Assembly: GCA_964480915.1 (NCBI GenBank)
Contig: CAYZRS010000006.1
Location: 1 to 64,000 of the forward strand
Source: CAWGCE01 sp964480915
GTDB taxonomy: Bacteria > Planctomycetota > Planctomycetia > Pirellulales > Pirellulaceae
Direction of reading: 5' to 3'
DNA: 64,000 nt
A model generated the notes under the pieces. It saw nothing but the letters and a program-made list of their open reading frames with translations. It had not been told where the DNA came from and searched no databases. Position 1 is the first letter of the stretch. Every line of letters begins with the position of its first letter. The translations under genes and the position numbers were made by a program. Below are positions 8,910 to 18,682 of the stretch, piece after piece.

Positions 8910-10526
8910 TCAGAAACGGCGTCTCACGCATACCACACAAAATACCGCTGCGATCCCCAACCACAGCGACTGAGGCTCGGGCACGGCCGCGACCGCCCCA
9001 TCCGCGGTTTGAAATTTGAATTGATTCCAAATAACGAAATCGGCCCCATCGACCGTACCATTCGCATTGAAATCGCCGTGGCACCAAGCGGGCGCACTAG
9101 AAAACTTGTTTTGATTCCAAATCAGAAAATCGGCACCGTTAACGGTCCCATTCAGATCGGCGTCACCCAGCAAGTAGGCGTTGCCGGAAGCCAAGTTCGC
9201 GGCACCAGCCTCGGCCAGCCAGGCACTCAAATCGTCACCATCAACCGCCCCGTCACCGGTCAGGTCGAACGAACCTGCATTCGTTTGGCCGACGATTTCG
9301 ACAACCAATGCATCGACGTCCTCACAGGTGTAGACGCTGTCGCCGTTGAAATCTCCAGAGACGCTGGGCGTGATCGTCACGTTCCAGCTAATCGTTTGTT
9401 CTAAAGGCGATGTGTCGGCCTTGCGGTACCAGTCAAGCGAATCCCCGGTAAATGAATGGTCCAAAATTGAATCGTAGGCGCGAGCTTCCAACAGATAATT
9501 GCCACCTCCGAGCGCCAACGATGAAACATCTAAAGTCTCTCCCAACAGCCCTTGCGAGACACCATCCACAAACCACTCGACATTGATCAGTGCCGGATCG
9601 ACCGTGTCGACCCACAAAGAACCCGGATCGACGTGCGTGGTGGAATCGTCGAACCAGTCATCCAGCGGATCGACTTCTTCATAGAACTTCGTGATGAACT
9701 GTTCGCGACTCACCGCATCGAAAGGGCGGAAGAGCGAACGCATCTCGGAATTATTACTCGGACGGAAGAGCCCAAACTCGTTGTAACCGCCACCTTCGTA
9801 GTAGCCGATGGGCCCCACGTTCGTATCCGGGTCGTTGTAGCCAACCCAACGATCCCACTTGCCCAAGTTCGGGTTGGTCGTGAGGTTGACGCTATTGGGC
9901 TCGGGCCCCGAATAGAACGCGCCATTACTAAAATACTCATCGGCCAGCGATCCGAGTGAGTGGCCAAGCTCGTGAACCCCGATGTCGGTCGCCGAACTAT
10001 TGCCGCCGGCGTAGACGGCCCACGATCCTCCGCAGCCACCGTACTTCGAATCGTTAACAACGCCCAGCCGCGCATCGGAATCAATTCCCGTACCCGACAA
10101 GGCGATATTGACTGCCGCATTCGCCTTCCCCGTGTCAAAGTACAAGCAACGTTCAACGCTGCCTCCCCACCAGTAAGAGGCGTCGAGCGCCGTATCGCGG
10201 AAAATATTGTTAGGAGGCTGGTCGGCCCCCGATTCGTTGCTGACAACGTTCACGCGGTGGGCATTGAAGAAACTCTCGTAGCGCGGAAACGGATTACGAA
10301 ACGCACCGCTAAAGAGGTAATCAAGTTCGGCGACAACGTGATCTTGGTAGACCGTTTCGATCTGTGTCGATGTGTAGCCGTCACCGATAAAAATCAGATC
10401 GATCCGATTATCGGACGGACCGTTATTCATCACGGTGGTCACCGTTTGCGCCTGGAGCGGCGCAAGCGCTGAAGACAAAACTAGCACGAGGCTAAATACG
10501 CAGAATCCCCTACACCTAATGATCAT
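8910..10526 (-). CDS. Secreted M64 (IgA-peptidase-like) metallopeptidase with dockerin-like repeats and PEP-CTERM-like tail
   Basis: A 538-residue exported protein. A signal peptide occupies residues 1-26 (VFSLVLVLSSALAPLQA). The zinc site HELGHSLGSLADEY at 185-198 is the M64 signature. Residues about 390-500 hold Ca-binding dockerin-like repeats of the type GDFNGDSVYTCEDVD and GDFNANGTVDGADFVIWNQ. The last 25 residues (VPEP, a hydrophobic stretch, then RRRF) form a PEP-CTERM-type sorting signal. The product is probably processed by an exosortase-like enzyme and retained at the outer surface. It stands alone between the phosphate transporter and a secreted cyclophilin. The substrate is unknown; the IgA label comes only from the family name. 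Confidence 0.9.
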   Translation of the reverse strand: MIIRCRGFCVFSLVLVLSSALAPLQAQTVTTVMNNGPSDNRIDLIFIGDGYTSTQIETVYQDHVVAELDYLFSGAFRNPFPRYESFFNAHRVNVVSNESGADQPPNNIFRDTALDASYWWGGSVERCLYFDTGKANAAVNIALSGTGIDSDARLGVVNDSKYGGCGGSWAVYAGGNSSATDIGVHELGHSLGSLADEYFSNGAFYSGPEPNSVNLTTNPNLGKWDRWVGYNDPDTNVGPIGYYEGGGYNEFGLFRPSNNSEMRSLFRPFDAVSREQFITKFYEEVDPLDDWFDDSTTHVDPGSLWVDTVDPALINVEWFVDGVSQGLLGETLDVSSLALGGGNYLLEARAYDSILDHSFTGDSLDWYRKADTSPLEQTISWNVTITPSVSGDFNGDSVYTCEDVDALVVEIVGQTNAGSFDLTGDGAVDGDDLSAWLAEAGAANLASGNAYLLGDADLNGTVNGADFLIWNQNKFSSAPAWCHGDFNANGTVDGADFVIWNQFKFQTADGAVAAVPEPQSLWLGIAAVFCVVCVRRRF

Positions 10527-10657
10527 CAGTCCCCACCCGTATGATTACCAGCTTTCGCAGCAGTAAGAGACTGCCGTCGCTGGCACCATCATAGCCTGCC
10601 ACGAAACATGAGGCACGCAAAAGGGGCCCGATTCAGCTCCGTTTCTTGATTCGCTCA

Positions 10658-11821
10658 CTACTTCACTTTGTTGGGCCGATATTCGTGATCTCGTTTTCGC
10701 AAGACCTCCGCCTTGATGATCTTGGTCGGTTCGACGTTCGATTTCGTATCGGACGGGTCGACCTTGTGGATCAGCGGCAGGATCTCCATTCCCTCGACCA
10801 CGCGGCCAAAGACGGTGTGTTGGCCATCCAAATGAGGCGTCGGCACGAACGTTAGAAAAAACTGAGAACCGCCCGTGTTGCGAGAACGCTCTTTGGCCAT
10901 GCTCAAGGAACCGGCAAAGTGGTTGCGATGATTTTCGTTGACGCACTCACAGTAAATGTTGTAGCCAGGCCCCCCCGAACCGTCTCCGTTCGGGCAACCG
11001 GCTTGTGCCATGAATCCGTCGAGCACTCGGTGGAACTTGAGGCCATCATAAAAGCCTTGTTCGACAAGACTAATGAAGTTCCCAACCGTCTCGGGTGCCT
11101 CATTCTCGAACAGCTCTATCGTGATATCGCCACTCGAGGTCTGTAGTTTGACACGGGGCAACTCGTCGTCCGCCTCAGCCTCGCGGAGCGCCAATTCTGC
11201 TTCCCATTTCGCCTGGCAATCCTCTACCGACGCGAAGCATTTCTGACCCGCTTGGCTGCAAGTGCCGCGGTCGTTAGCCTCCTTCAGGTACTCGCTGGCC
11301 AATTCGAATTGGTTGCATCCGAAAGCAGAGATCCCCGCCAGATCATTGAGTCCACGCTCTTCCGCTCCACCTTCGATCAAAGTCTTGGCCACCTTCAACG
11401 ATTCCGGATAGCGTTCATTCTTAATCTGATCGGCAGCCACGGTGAGGAGAAAGCGAACCAGTTCTCGATTTTCGTTCGGCGCCTCGGCGTAGGCCGCCAG
11501 CGCTTTGTCCTGCAAGTCACCCGCCATCTCGTTGGTCTTGCCAACCAGCTCTTTCCAGCTGTTCTCGATCCCTGCGATCTCATCCTCATCAGCGATTTGG
11601 TACTTCACCTTCAAATCACGCAGCTGTTGCAAATAGTCTTTCCAAGTCGTGAACGCCTCATCGAAAGCCTTGGCAGCCGGGCCAGCGGCCGCGGTCGATG
11701 CGGTGGCCACCTCTGCCGGTTTCTCTTCGGTTGCCTCCTCTTGGGCAAGGGTCTGCTGAGTTGTCAAAAAAACCAGAACGAAAAAAACAGAGCAATGCTG
11801 GATGAATTGCGATTTCGACAT
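10658..11821 (-). CDS. Exported cyclophilin-type peptidyl-prolyl isomerase with helical N-terminal region
   Basis: 387 residues. A signal peptide ends near residue 26 (TTQQTLAQ). Residues 27-215 are a mostly helical, Ala/Glu-rich region with no recognised domain. Residues 222-387 form a cyclophilin domain with the family active-site motifs KFHRVLDGFMAQAG and GSQFFLT, plus HTVFGRVVEGM. It should speed proline isomerisation during folding of exported proteins. The helical half contains paired cysteines (CSQAGQKC) and resembles TPR-like helices. It is the last gene of the minus-strand block and diverges from rsmD. Confidence 0.9.
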   Translation of the reverse strand: MSKSQFIQHCSVFFVLVFLTTQQTLAQEEATEEKPAEVATASTAAAGPAAKAFDEAFTTWKDYLQQLRDLKVKYQIADEDEIAGIENSWKELVGKTNEMAGDLQDKALAAYAEAPNENRELVRFLLTVAADQIKNERYPESLKVAKTLIEGGAEERGLNDLAGISAFGCNQFELASEYLKEANDRGTCSQAGQKCFASVEDCQAKWEAELALREAEADDELPRVKLQTSSGDITIELFENEAPETVGNFISLVEQGFYDGLKFHRVLDGFMAQAGCPNGDGSGGPGYNIYCECVNENHRNHFAGSLSMAKERSRNTGGSQFFLTFVPTPHLDGQHTVFGRVVEGMEILPLIHKVDPSDTKSNVEPTKIIKAEVLRKRDHEYRPNKVK

Positions 11822-12040
11822 AGCCTACATTCCTTAAATACTGATCTTTAGAACTCACGTCTGTCGCGGGTCAAGGGGCAAGCCGGTTCGGTGCCGACCG
11901 CGAAAACGTGTTCGCGTCTTCAAGATGGATGACTCTCGAGAGCCCATAACGTACCATACGAACTCACGGCAGAAAAAGATCGCCACCGCAGCCACTCCGA
12001 CCGGACGATTCGATCTGCACAGCACCCGACTGAGAATTCC

Positions 12041-12679
12041 ATGGCAAAATCAGACCCCAAGCGAAACCAGCCGGACCTGACTTTGCGCATTGTGGGTGGA
12101 GCCCAGAGGGGGCGGAAAATCCGCTACAACGGCGATCTGGCGACACGGCCGATGAAAGATCGAGTTCGCGAGGCGGTCTTCAACCTGGTAGGACCGGCGA
12201 TCAAGGGAACTCGAGCCTTCGACCTGTTCGCCGGCACCGGAGCGGTCGCGCTCGAAGCGCTCAGCCGGGGTGCCATCCAAGCGACCGCCATCGAGCGGCG
12301 GTTCGACATGGCGAAATTGATCGAACAGAACGCGGCAGACATCGGGCTTGCCGAACGACTGGAAGTCGTTCCAGGAAACACCTTCCTCTGGGCCCGCGAA
12401 CTCGAGGCGCTACGCCAGTCACAGGACGAAACCCCTTGGTCGATTTTCTGCTGCCCGCCCTACGCGTTCTATCATGATCGTTTGTCCGATTTGACAACGG
12501 TCCTCGAACGATTCCTCCAACTGGCTCCTGATGGAAGCATGCTGTTGGTAGAAGCGGACGAGCCTTTCGATTTTGCCGACCTGCCGGACGGAAAGGCGCG
12601 GACGGAAGATGGCTGGGATGTTCGCACTTATGCACCGGCACAGGTCGGTATCCTCCGTATGCATTTCGGCCAAGCGTGA
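12041..12679 (+). CDS. rsmD: RsmD-like 16S rRNA (guanine-N2) methyltransferase with altered catalytic motif
   Basis: 212 residues, the usual RsmD length. The N-terminus LRIVGGAQRGRKI and RPMKDRVREAVFNLV match the family, and AFDLFAGTGAVALEALSRGA (59-78) is the S-adenosylmethionine-binding motif. In E. coli this enzyme methylates G966 of 16S rRNA. The catalytic motif, normally (D/N)PPY, reads CPPY here (C138-P139-P140-Y141), so the base-contacting Asp/Asn is replaced by Cys. Activity is therefore not certain, although the rest of the fold is intact. It diverges from the cyclophilin gene and is followed by a large membrane-anchored protein on the same strand. Confidence 0.85.
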   Translation: MAKSDPKRNQPDLTLRIVGGAQRGRKIRYNGDLATRPMKDRVREAVFNLVGPAIKGTRAFDLFAGTGAVALEALSRGAIQATAIERRFDMAKLIEQNAADIGLAERLEVVPGNTFLWARELEALRQSQDETPWSIFCCPPYAFYHDRLSDLTTVLERFLQLAPDGSMLLVEADEPFDFADLPDGKARTEDGWDVRTYAPAQVGILRMHFGQA

Positions 12680-12964
12680 CCACTTGGGCCCCAGCGCGTT
12701 CGTCAGACCTAATCCGCCATCGCTCGAATCGGGTTGGAACGGCCCGGTGCTAGCAGCGGTCGCCGAAATCTGGCTCGTTACAAACGGACCAACCGTTCCT
12801 GTTTCTCGCAGGACCCGCTTCCAACCGCAAAGGCAGACCCGACTCGAGAATTCTCATGCCCAGATCGGGGGACGAGGTTCCGAAGATAAAGGAGCGGCGT
12901 GCTCGATCGACAGAGTGTCTTTAACGCGATTGAAATTATAGTGGCAGGGGTCGACACCATCGTG

Positions 12965-15619
12965 ATGGATCGTTCGCAGCATCAAAGTGCGCCCACCGTT
13001 TTCTTGGTGGGTTGTCTGTTCGCCTTCTTGGTCATCGCGATCGAATTGTGGCCCGCCAACATGGGTCGCGGGATGGATCGTTCGATCGACGGCACCGAGC
13101 AATGGGCGCTGGCCGGGGACAACATCCCGAATACCAACAACGACAACCGGACGTTCCAGCAACTTCCTTTCGTCGGTTCGAAAAAATATGGAGCGACGAT
13201 CCGCGCCGACGAGAACGTACCTGTTCAGATCGACGCGACGAATCGACCACAAATCACCGCGTTGGCACAGGTGCCCGTGGCCGAACCGACCGCGGTGATC
13301 TCGTCACCGATCCCCACGCTGACGAGCTTGCCGCAAGAATTCGCGCCCCAACCCTCAACGGCAGCGAACGAGCTCATCTTGGGGCCGCCGCTCTCGGCAC
13401 CACAAATCACGCTGGCCGAGCCCCCACCGATCGAAGTCAAAGAAGAGCTGGAGCTGCTGAACGAATTCCAAGACGCCATCCCGACGGTGCCACTGATCAC
13501 CAAGTCGTCCGACATCGTCCCACCCAAGGCAGTCGAGGCCATCACGCCCGACCCGTATTCGGCAAAGTCGCACGCCAGCAACTGGCCTCATGTGCCGGCG
13601 CTCCAGCGACAATTTGACGAGCAATCCCATCCACGGGCCCAAGCTTGGTCAAATCAAGTCAAACATCAACTCACGCTGCTGCAACGCGAAGCGGAAATTT
13701 ACACCCAAGGTTCGCACACCACATTGGCCGATTTACGGCAGCTGGTTTCCACAGGCAAGCAGATTGCCAAACAGATTCCGACTCCGGCCGAACGGTCCGA
13801 TTTACGACGAGCCGTCTATGCGCTCGAACGGCGACTTGCACTTTGGACGCAGGTTTTTCGCAATGCCGACCCCCGAATCGTGCGGCAGCTGGAGCAGTAT
13901 GAACAGCAGCTGGACCCGGCTGCGATGCTGCGAATTTTGGAAGCGGTCGATGTCGAATTGGGCCATCACCCCGACAATTGGCAACGTTTCCTATCGCTGG
14001 CCCACATTCGCGATGTGGCCTCTTCCAATTCTTTCTTCACCGTCGAAACGCGAGCCAACATCGCGGCGAAAGTGCTCAATCGCTTATCCGAAACTGAATT
14101 TAGCGAAAAGCAACAAGCGATCATCAGCAAGCGTTCGGTTCAGGCACTCCGTGGCGAGCTCCGCAAATGGGTGACCGCGCCACTACCGCTGACGGAATTG
14201 CTCGCCAACATCGAAGAGTACGAAATTCAACCGATCGATTCTCGTAGCCAACCGGTCAGCACTGCCTGGCATCGTACACGCTTCTCGCTCTATCCGACGC
14301 AGCAGAACCTGGCTCAAACGATCAACACCCACTATCGGAACTCCAACGTCCGGCTGGCGGTGACGGAAGAGTTCCTCAATCGACTCGTACCGGCAATTCA
14401 AGACGTTCAGGCTCCGGTTCGAGAACAGATCTTGGGTGCCGACGTACGTGGCTTGAGTGAAACGCGAATGGGGTTCCGCGTGAATTTGGTTCCTGACAAG
14501 GCACAAATTCGCATGCGACTGGAAGGCGACGGGGTGATGTCGGCCGCCACGCAATCGACAAAAGGTGGCGTGACGTTGATGAACCGAAACAGGGCTCGGT
14601 TCTTTGTGCAAAAAATCCTGCTGATGGATCCGCGTGGCGTCCGCATGCTGCAAACCGAATCGGCCGCCAGTGGTTCGACCAACCTGACCGGCCTGCGCAC
14701 CCGTTTCGATACCTTTCCAATCGTCGGATCACTCGTCAGGCGAGCGGCCCAGAAGCAAGTGTTCGAAACCAAAGAGCGGGCACGGATGGAGTTCGAAAAC
14801 CGGGTCGCTTCGAAGGCCCGATCGCAAATGGATGATCGCCTGCAAAATCAGGTCATGAACGCCCGGCAACGCTTGGACGAAAAGATCATTCAGCCGCTCG
14901 AGCGAATGCAGTTGAACCCGACCGCCCTGGCAATGGAAACGACGGAAGACCGCATGACACTGCGGAGTCGACTTGCAAGCGATTATCAATTGGCTTCCTT
15001 CACTGCCAGGCCGCAAGCTCGAGCTGACAGCCTCTTCAGCGTTCAGGTCCACGAATCGGCACTGAACAACTTTGCCACTCAGCTGCAACTCTCTGGCAAA
15101 GAAGGCGACATCCGTGATGTATTCCTAGACATCGCCAAAGAGATGGGCGTCGAAGACATCAAGATTCCCGAGGAAGTACCAGAAGGCGTCAAGATTCGAT
15201 TGGCCAAGGAAGACCCGGTACGGTTTGAATTCCGCGACGGCCGAATCATGATCTCGCTGCGCATCGAAGGTTTGAAATACGAACGCCGTAGCTGGCGCAA
15301 TTTTGAAGTCCACGCTTATTACCGCCCCACGATCGACGGCTTCCGCTGCGATCTTCATCGGGACGAATACATCGAACTGGTCGGCCATCTCAAGGCGCGA
15401 CACCAAATTGCACTGCGAGGAATTTTCACCAAGGTCTTCTCGAAGGGACGACCGATCACGCTCATCCACCCCGAGATCGGCAAAGACCCACGTCTGGCGA
15501 TGCTCGATGTCAGTCAATTCGTCGTGCGGGACGGCTGGGTAGGTGTCTCTGTCGGGCCGCAAGGCAAAACAGGACAACCACTCACGGCCAGGCAAAGTCC
15601 AGCGACCAAAATGCGCTAG
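12965..15619 (+). CDS. Large membrane-anchored hypothetical protein
   Basis: I do not recognise this family. With the ATG at 12965 it has 884 residues: a short polar N-terminus, one transmembrane helix (TVFLVGCLFAFLVIAIELWP, about 11-30), a Pro-rich low-complexity linker to about residue 160, a helical Gln/Arg-rich middle, and a long C-terminal region rich in Arg, Gln and Glu. Topology suggests an inner-membrane anchor with most of the chain outside the cytoplasm. An alternative GTG start at 12899 has a good AAGGAG sequence four nt upstream and would add 22 residues; the ATG gives a more typical anchor. It lies 285 nt after rsmD on the same strand. Function unknown. Confidence 0.75.
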   Translation: MDRSQHQSAPTVFLVGCLFAFLVIAIELWPANMGRGMDRSIDGTEQWALAGDNIPNTNNDNRTFQQLPFVGSKKYGATIRADENVPVQIDATNRPQITALAQVPVAEPTAVISSPIPTLTSLPQEFAPQPSTAANELILGPPLSAPQITLAEPPPIEVKEELELLNEFQDAIPTVPLITKSSDIVPPKAVEAITPDPYSAKSHASNWPHVPALQRQFDEQSHPRAQAWSNQVKHQLTLLQREAEIYTQGSHTTLADLRQLVSTGKQIAKQIPTPAERSDLRRAVYALERRLALWTQVFRNADPRIVRQLEQYEQQLDPAAMLRILEAVDVELGHHPDNWQRFLSLAHIRDVASSNSFFTVETRANIAAKVLNRLSETEFSEKQQAIISKRSVQALRGELRKWVTAPLPLTELLANIEEYEIQPIDSRSQPVSTAWHRTRFSLYPTQQNLAQTINTHYRNSNVRLAVTEEFLNRLVPAIQDVQAPVREQILGADVRGLSETRMGFRVNLVPDKAQIRMRLEGDGVMSAATQSTKGGVTLMNRNRARFFVQKILLMDPRGVRMLQTESAASGSTNLTGLRTRFDTFPIVGSLVRRAAQKQVFETKERARMEFENRVASKARSQMDDRLQNQVMNARQRLDEKIIQPLERMQLNPTALAMETTEDRMTLRSRLASDYQLASFTARPQARADSLFSVQVHESALNNFATQLQLSGKEGDIRDVFLDIAKEMGVEDIKIPEEVPEGVKIRLAKEDPVRFEFRDGRIMISLRIEGLKYERRSWRNFEVHAYYRPTIDGFRCDLHRDEYIELVGHLKARHQIALRGIFTKVFSKGRPITLIHPEIGKDPRLAMLDVSQFVVRDGWVGVSVGPQGKTGQPLTARQSPATKMR

Positions 15620-15638
15620 GTGAACGGGGCCGATTGCT

Positions 15639-15992
15639 TCACAGCTCGAATTTCGACCGATATTCATCGGCCGGATACTTCCGCCGGTTCTTTATCATCT
15701 TGGCCTCGAGCGCTAACGAGACATCGATGTCCAATTCATTGGCGATCGCCAAGGCATAGCAAATCACGTCGGACAGCTCTTCTTTCACCAGCTCGAACTT
15801 GGTTTCATCCTCACCGATTCGTCTCGACTCATCGACGGTCAGCCATTGAAACAGCTCCATCAGCTCGGACGCTTCCACCGCCAGGGCCATGCTCAGATTC
15901 TTGGGCGCGTGAAATTGGCGCCAATCTCGCTCATCCACAAACTGGCGCACGGTGGTACGCAACTGGGATACGGGAGTGGTCTCATCACTCAT
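15639..15992 (-). CDS. MazG-like nucleotide pyrophosphohydrolase
   Basis: About 117 residues, single-domain. The helical motif EASELMELFQWLT followed later by EELSDVICYALAIANELDID is the E-x2-E...E-x2-D metal-binding pattern of the MazG/dUTPase-like all-alpha NTP pyrophosphatases. Such small proteins usually hydrolyse non-canonical or damaged (d)NTPs. The start at 15992 (MSDETTPVSQL) is supported by GGAG about nine nt upstream; an upstream ATG at 16034 would add an unlikely 14-residue leader. It sits downstream of glgC on the same strand. Confidence 0.87.
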   Translation of the reverse strand: MSDETTPVSQLRTTVRQFVDERDWRQFHAPKNLSMALAVEASELMELFQWLTVDESRRIGEDETKFELVKEELSDVICYALAIANELDIDVSLALEAKMIKNRRKYPADEYRSKFEL

Positions 15993-16075
15993 CAGGAAAA
16001 GCTCCGATCCGGAAACGGGAACCGGTCCCAGCACCGCGGGGACTCGGTCTGGAGTTATACCCTACGACCGACGCT

Positions 16076-17344
16076 TTAGACGATCGTTTCCGGAATGTCG
16101 GCCAGCTTCGGGAAGCTCGCATCGATCGCCGAACCCTTGGCGATGATCACCAAACCACTTTCGGTCACCTGCAAACCTCGTGCGCGGTCTTCCTCGTGAT
16201 TGAATCCGATCGACACGCCCGGAGGAATGCGCACGCCCTTGTCGATAATCGCTCGACGTACTCGCGCCCGACGCCCGATGTCGACGCCTTGAAATAGTAT
16301 CGAATCCTCGACGGTGGCGTAGCTATTCACACGAACGTTGCACGACAGGATACTGCGGTCGACTTGACCACCCGAGACGATCGAGCCTTGGCAGACGATA
16401 CTGTCCATCGCCCGACCACAACGACCTTCGTCCGTTTCACCGTTGAAGATAAATTTCGGCGGAGGCGAATATGGTTGGTATGAACGGATCGGCCAGCGCT
16501 CGTCATACATGTTCAGCTGCGGATCGACCGAAATGAGATCCATGTTCGCTTCGTAATAAGCTTCGATCGTACCGACATCACGCCAATAGGCGTCGTTCTT
16601 GCGATTCTCGTCGCGGAACGGGAACGCGTAAACTTTGTCTCGCTGAATCATCTTGGGAATGATATCGCGGCCAAAATCGTGACAGCTATTCGGCTCGGTC
16701 GCATCCTCGCACAAGCGCTCGAACAGGAACCTGGAATTAAACACGTAGATTCCCATCGACGCCAAGCAATGATCCGGATCGCCAGGAATCGTTTTCGGTT
16801 GTGCCGGTTTCTCGTCGAACCCAACCACTCGCTGGTCGCCTTCGATCTGCATCACGCCAAACTGAGTCGCCTCTTCGGGACTGACATGCAGCGCACCGAT
16901 CGTCATATCGGCATTGCGCTGGATATGAAAATCGAGCATGTGCCGGTAATTCATCTTATAGATATGATCACCGGCCAGGATCACCACGTGCTCGGGGCGC
17001 TCCTTCTCAATCGCGTAAATATTTTGATAAACGGCATCTGCCGTGCCTTGATACCAACTCTCGTCGATCCGTTGCTGGGGCGGCACACCGTCGATGAATT
17101 CGCCAAGCTCACGACAGAAAAAATGTCGCCAGCCCAGGCTGATGTGACGATCGAGGCTCATCGCTTTGTATTGCGTGAGCACCAGCATCCGCCGCAGGCC
17201 ACTATTGAGACAATTCGACAGAACAAAGTCGATGATCCGGTAAGCGCCGCCAAAGGGCACCGCCGGCTTGGCTCGATCGCGCGTGAGCGGTTCCAATCGA
17301 GAACCTTTTCCGCCAGCCAAAATCACTGCCACACAATTTCGCAT
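16076..17344 (-). CDS. glgC: Glucose-1-phosphate adenylyltransferase (ADP-glucose pyrophosphorylase)
   Basis: Makes ADP-glucose from ATP and glucose-1-phosphate, the committed step of bacterial glycogen synthesis. 422 residues, the usual GlgC size. The nucleotide-binding motif AVILAGGKGSRLEPLTRDRA is at the N-terminus, followed by KPAVPFGGAYRIIDFVLSNC and HVVILAGDHIYKM; the C-terminal third has the left-handed helix hexapeptides (VNSYATVEDSILFQGVDIG). The start at 17344 (MRNCVAVILAGG) matches relatives; a further ATG at 17425 would give an atypical 27-residue extension. No glgA, glgB or glgP is in the window; a glycosyltransferase lies just upstream. Confidence 0.95.
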   Translation of the reverse strand: MRNCVAVILAGGKGSRLEPLTRDRAKPAVPFGGAYRIIDFVLSNCLNSGLRRMLVLTQYKAMSLDRHISLGWRHFFCRELGEFIDGVPPQQRIDESWYQGTADAVYQNIYAIEKERPEHVVILAGDHIYKMNYRHMLDFHIQRNADMTIGALHVSPEEATQFGVMQIEGDQRVVGFDEKPAQPKTIPGDPDHCLASMGIYVFNSRFLFERLCEDATEPNSCHDFGRDIIPKMIQRDKVYAFPFRDENRKNDAYWRDVGTIEAYYEANMDLISVDPQLNMYDERWPIRSYQPYSPPPKFIFNGETDEGRCGRAMDSIVCQGSIVSGGQVDRSILSCNVRVNSYATVEDSILFQGVDIGRRARVRRAIIDKGVRIPPGVSIGFNHEEDRARGLQVTESGLVIIAKGSAIDASFPKLADIPETIV

Positions 17345-17527
17345 GTCCGCCAAATTCCTTTCGAGCTTCCTCAATCGCCAGCTCTTCCTTGAACGGCCAA
17401 CCACAGGGTCCAGCGATCTCGACATCGAAGGTTAAACTCAAAACGGCGCAGGCCATAGATCAGTTGGCTCGGCCGCCCGCGTCACGGGCCCAGCCAACCA
17501 TCGTACCGGCAATTTTCTTGGCCCAAT

Positions 17528-18610
17528 TCAGGCGGCCTGGATCGCACGCTGCCGCATTTTGAAGTGAGCCGCCAAAAATCGCTCCACCATTTTGGTCGGA
17601 GCCAATTCACGCCGCCACCATGTTTTTCCCGCGTCAGAGAGCCTCTCCGCCAAGCCAGGCTCTTCTAGAACACGGAGTGACTGCCGCGCTAAATGAGCTC
17701 GATTGCCGGGAGCGAAGAGCAAACCTTGCTGCTCTTGCGGTACCAGTTCACGATGGCCGGCCGTATCGGAAACGATCAACGGCACGCCGAGTCGCTGTGC
17801 TTCCAGCATGCCCCAAGGGATGCTGTCGTCGCCAGCAGTACACCAATAGCCGGCCAACGCCGGCAGCCAATCAGTACGGTCTGACACATCGCCGATGAAG
17901 TGCACGCGGTCTTCAATTTCTACGCGACGGCGAAATCGTTCTAGACGGACCCGTTCTGATCCTTCGCCGAAAATTAAGACGTGCGTATCGGGCCGCACCA
18001 CTTTCAAAAGGTCGGCGGCCCAAATCACATCTCGCAGTCGCTCGCGATCGGTCAATTCGGCAGCAATGCCAAACAACTTGGAGGCGGCCGGCAACGCCAA
18101 CGCCTGGCAAGCGCGCTCTTGGGCCGCTTGGCAGAGCCTCTTCGATTCCAAAACACTGTCACCCAGACTAGGCACGAAAGCGGTTGCCAGCGATTGGCCG
18201 TCGGCCGCTAATCGCTGTCGCACTGCTTGCGACGTCGCCAAAAAATGAACGTCGCGGCCGCGCAAAAAACGTTCCCAGCGTGTGAGGCCCGTGTCTCGTT
18301 GCAGAACGATGGCGCCGGCATGCTGAGACGCCGCGGCCAAGGTCGTTAGATGCGCATCGCCGCTGAGAACGTAAATCACATCTGGCTTCCAATCACCAAT
18401 CAGTTGACGAAGCCGACGGATGGCCGATAGATCCCAAGGGCGAGCTCGATCGATACTCACATCGCACTCGTGTGGCGACCGGGTTCCAACCAAGCGGGCG
18501 TCGCACCGCAAACACTCGCAACCGGCAGCGGCAAGCCCCGCAGACAACTGCCCGGCCGATCGCTGAGCGAGCAGTCCATCCGGCTCGATGAACAGAACAC
18601 GATCCGTCAT
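17528..18610 (-). CDS. GT4-like glycosyltransferase
   Basis: 360 residues with the two-domain GT-B layout. The C-terminal half has LIFGEGSERVRLERF, VHFIGDVSD and PWGMLEAQRLGVPLIVSDTA, the last being the E-containing sugar-nucleotide motif of the GT4 group. The N-terminal half, MTDRVLFIEPDGL, is a diverged acceptor domain with the sequence DVIYVLSGDAHL. Donor and acceptor cannot be told from the sequence. It is 183 nt upstream of glgC and 72 nt downstream of hpt on the same strand, but a glycogen role is not supported by motif evidence alone; surface glycan synthesis is as likely. Confidence 0.82.
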   Translation of the reverse strand: MTDRVLFIEPDGLLAQRSAGQLSAGLAAAGCECLRCDARLVGTRSPHECDVSIDRARPWDLSAIRRLRQLIGDWKPDVIYVLSGDAHLTTLAAASQHAGAIVLQRDTGLTRWERFLRGRDVHFLATSQAVRQRLAADGQSLATAFVPSLGDSVLESKRLCQAAQERACQALALPAASKLFGIAAELTDRERLRDVIWAADLLKVVRPDTHVLIFGEGSERVRLERFRRRVEIEDRVHFIGDVSDRTDWLPALAGYWCTAGDDSIPWGMLEAQRLGVPLIVSDTAGHRELVPQEQQGLLFAPGNRAHLARQSLRVLEEPGLAERLSDAGKTWWRRELAPTKMVERFLAAHFKMRQRAIQAA

Positions 18611-18682
18611 GTTTCCGTCTGGTGAAAGAGGCTGTGAAGAATGACGCGCCGAGGAACGATCCGCTCCCAGCGCCCAGTTCGA

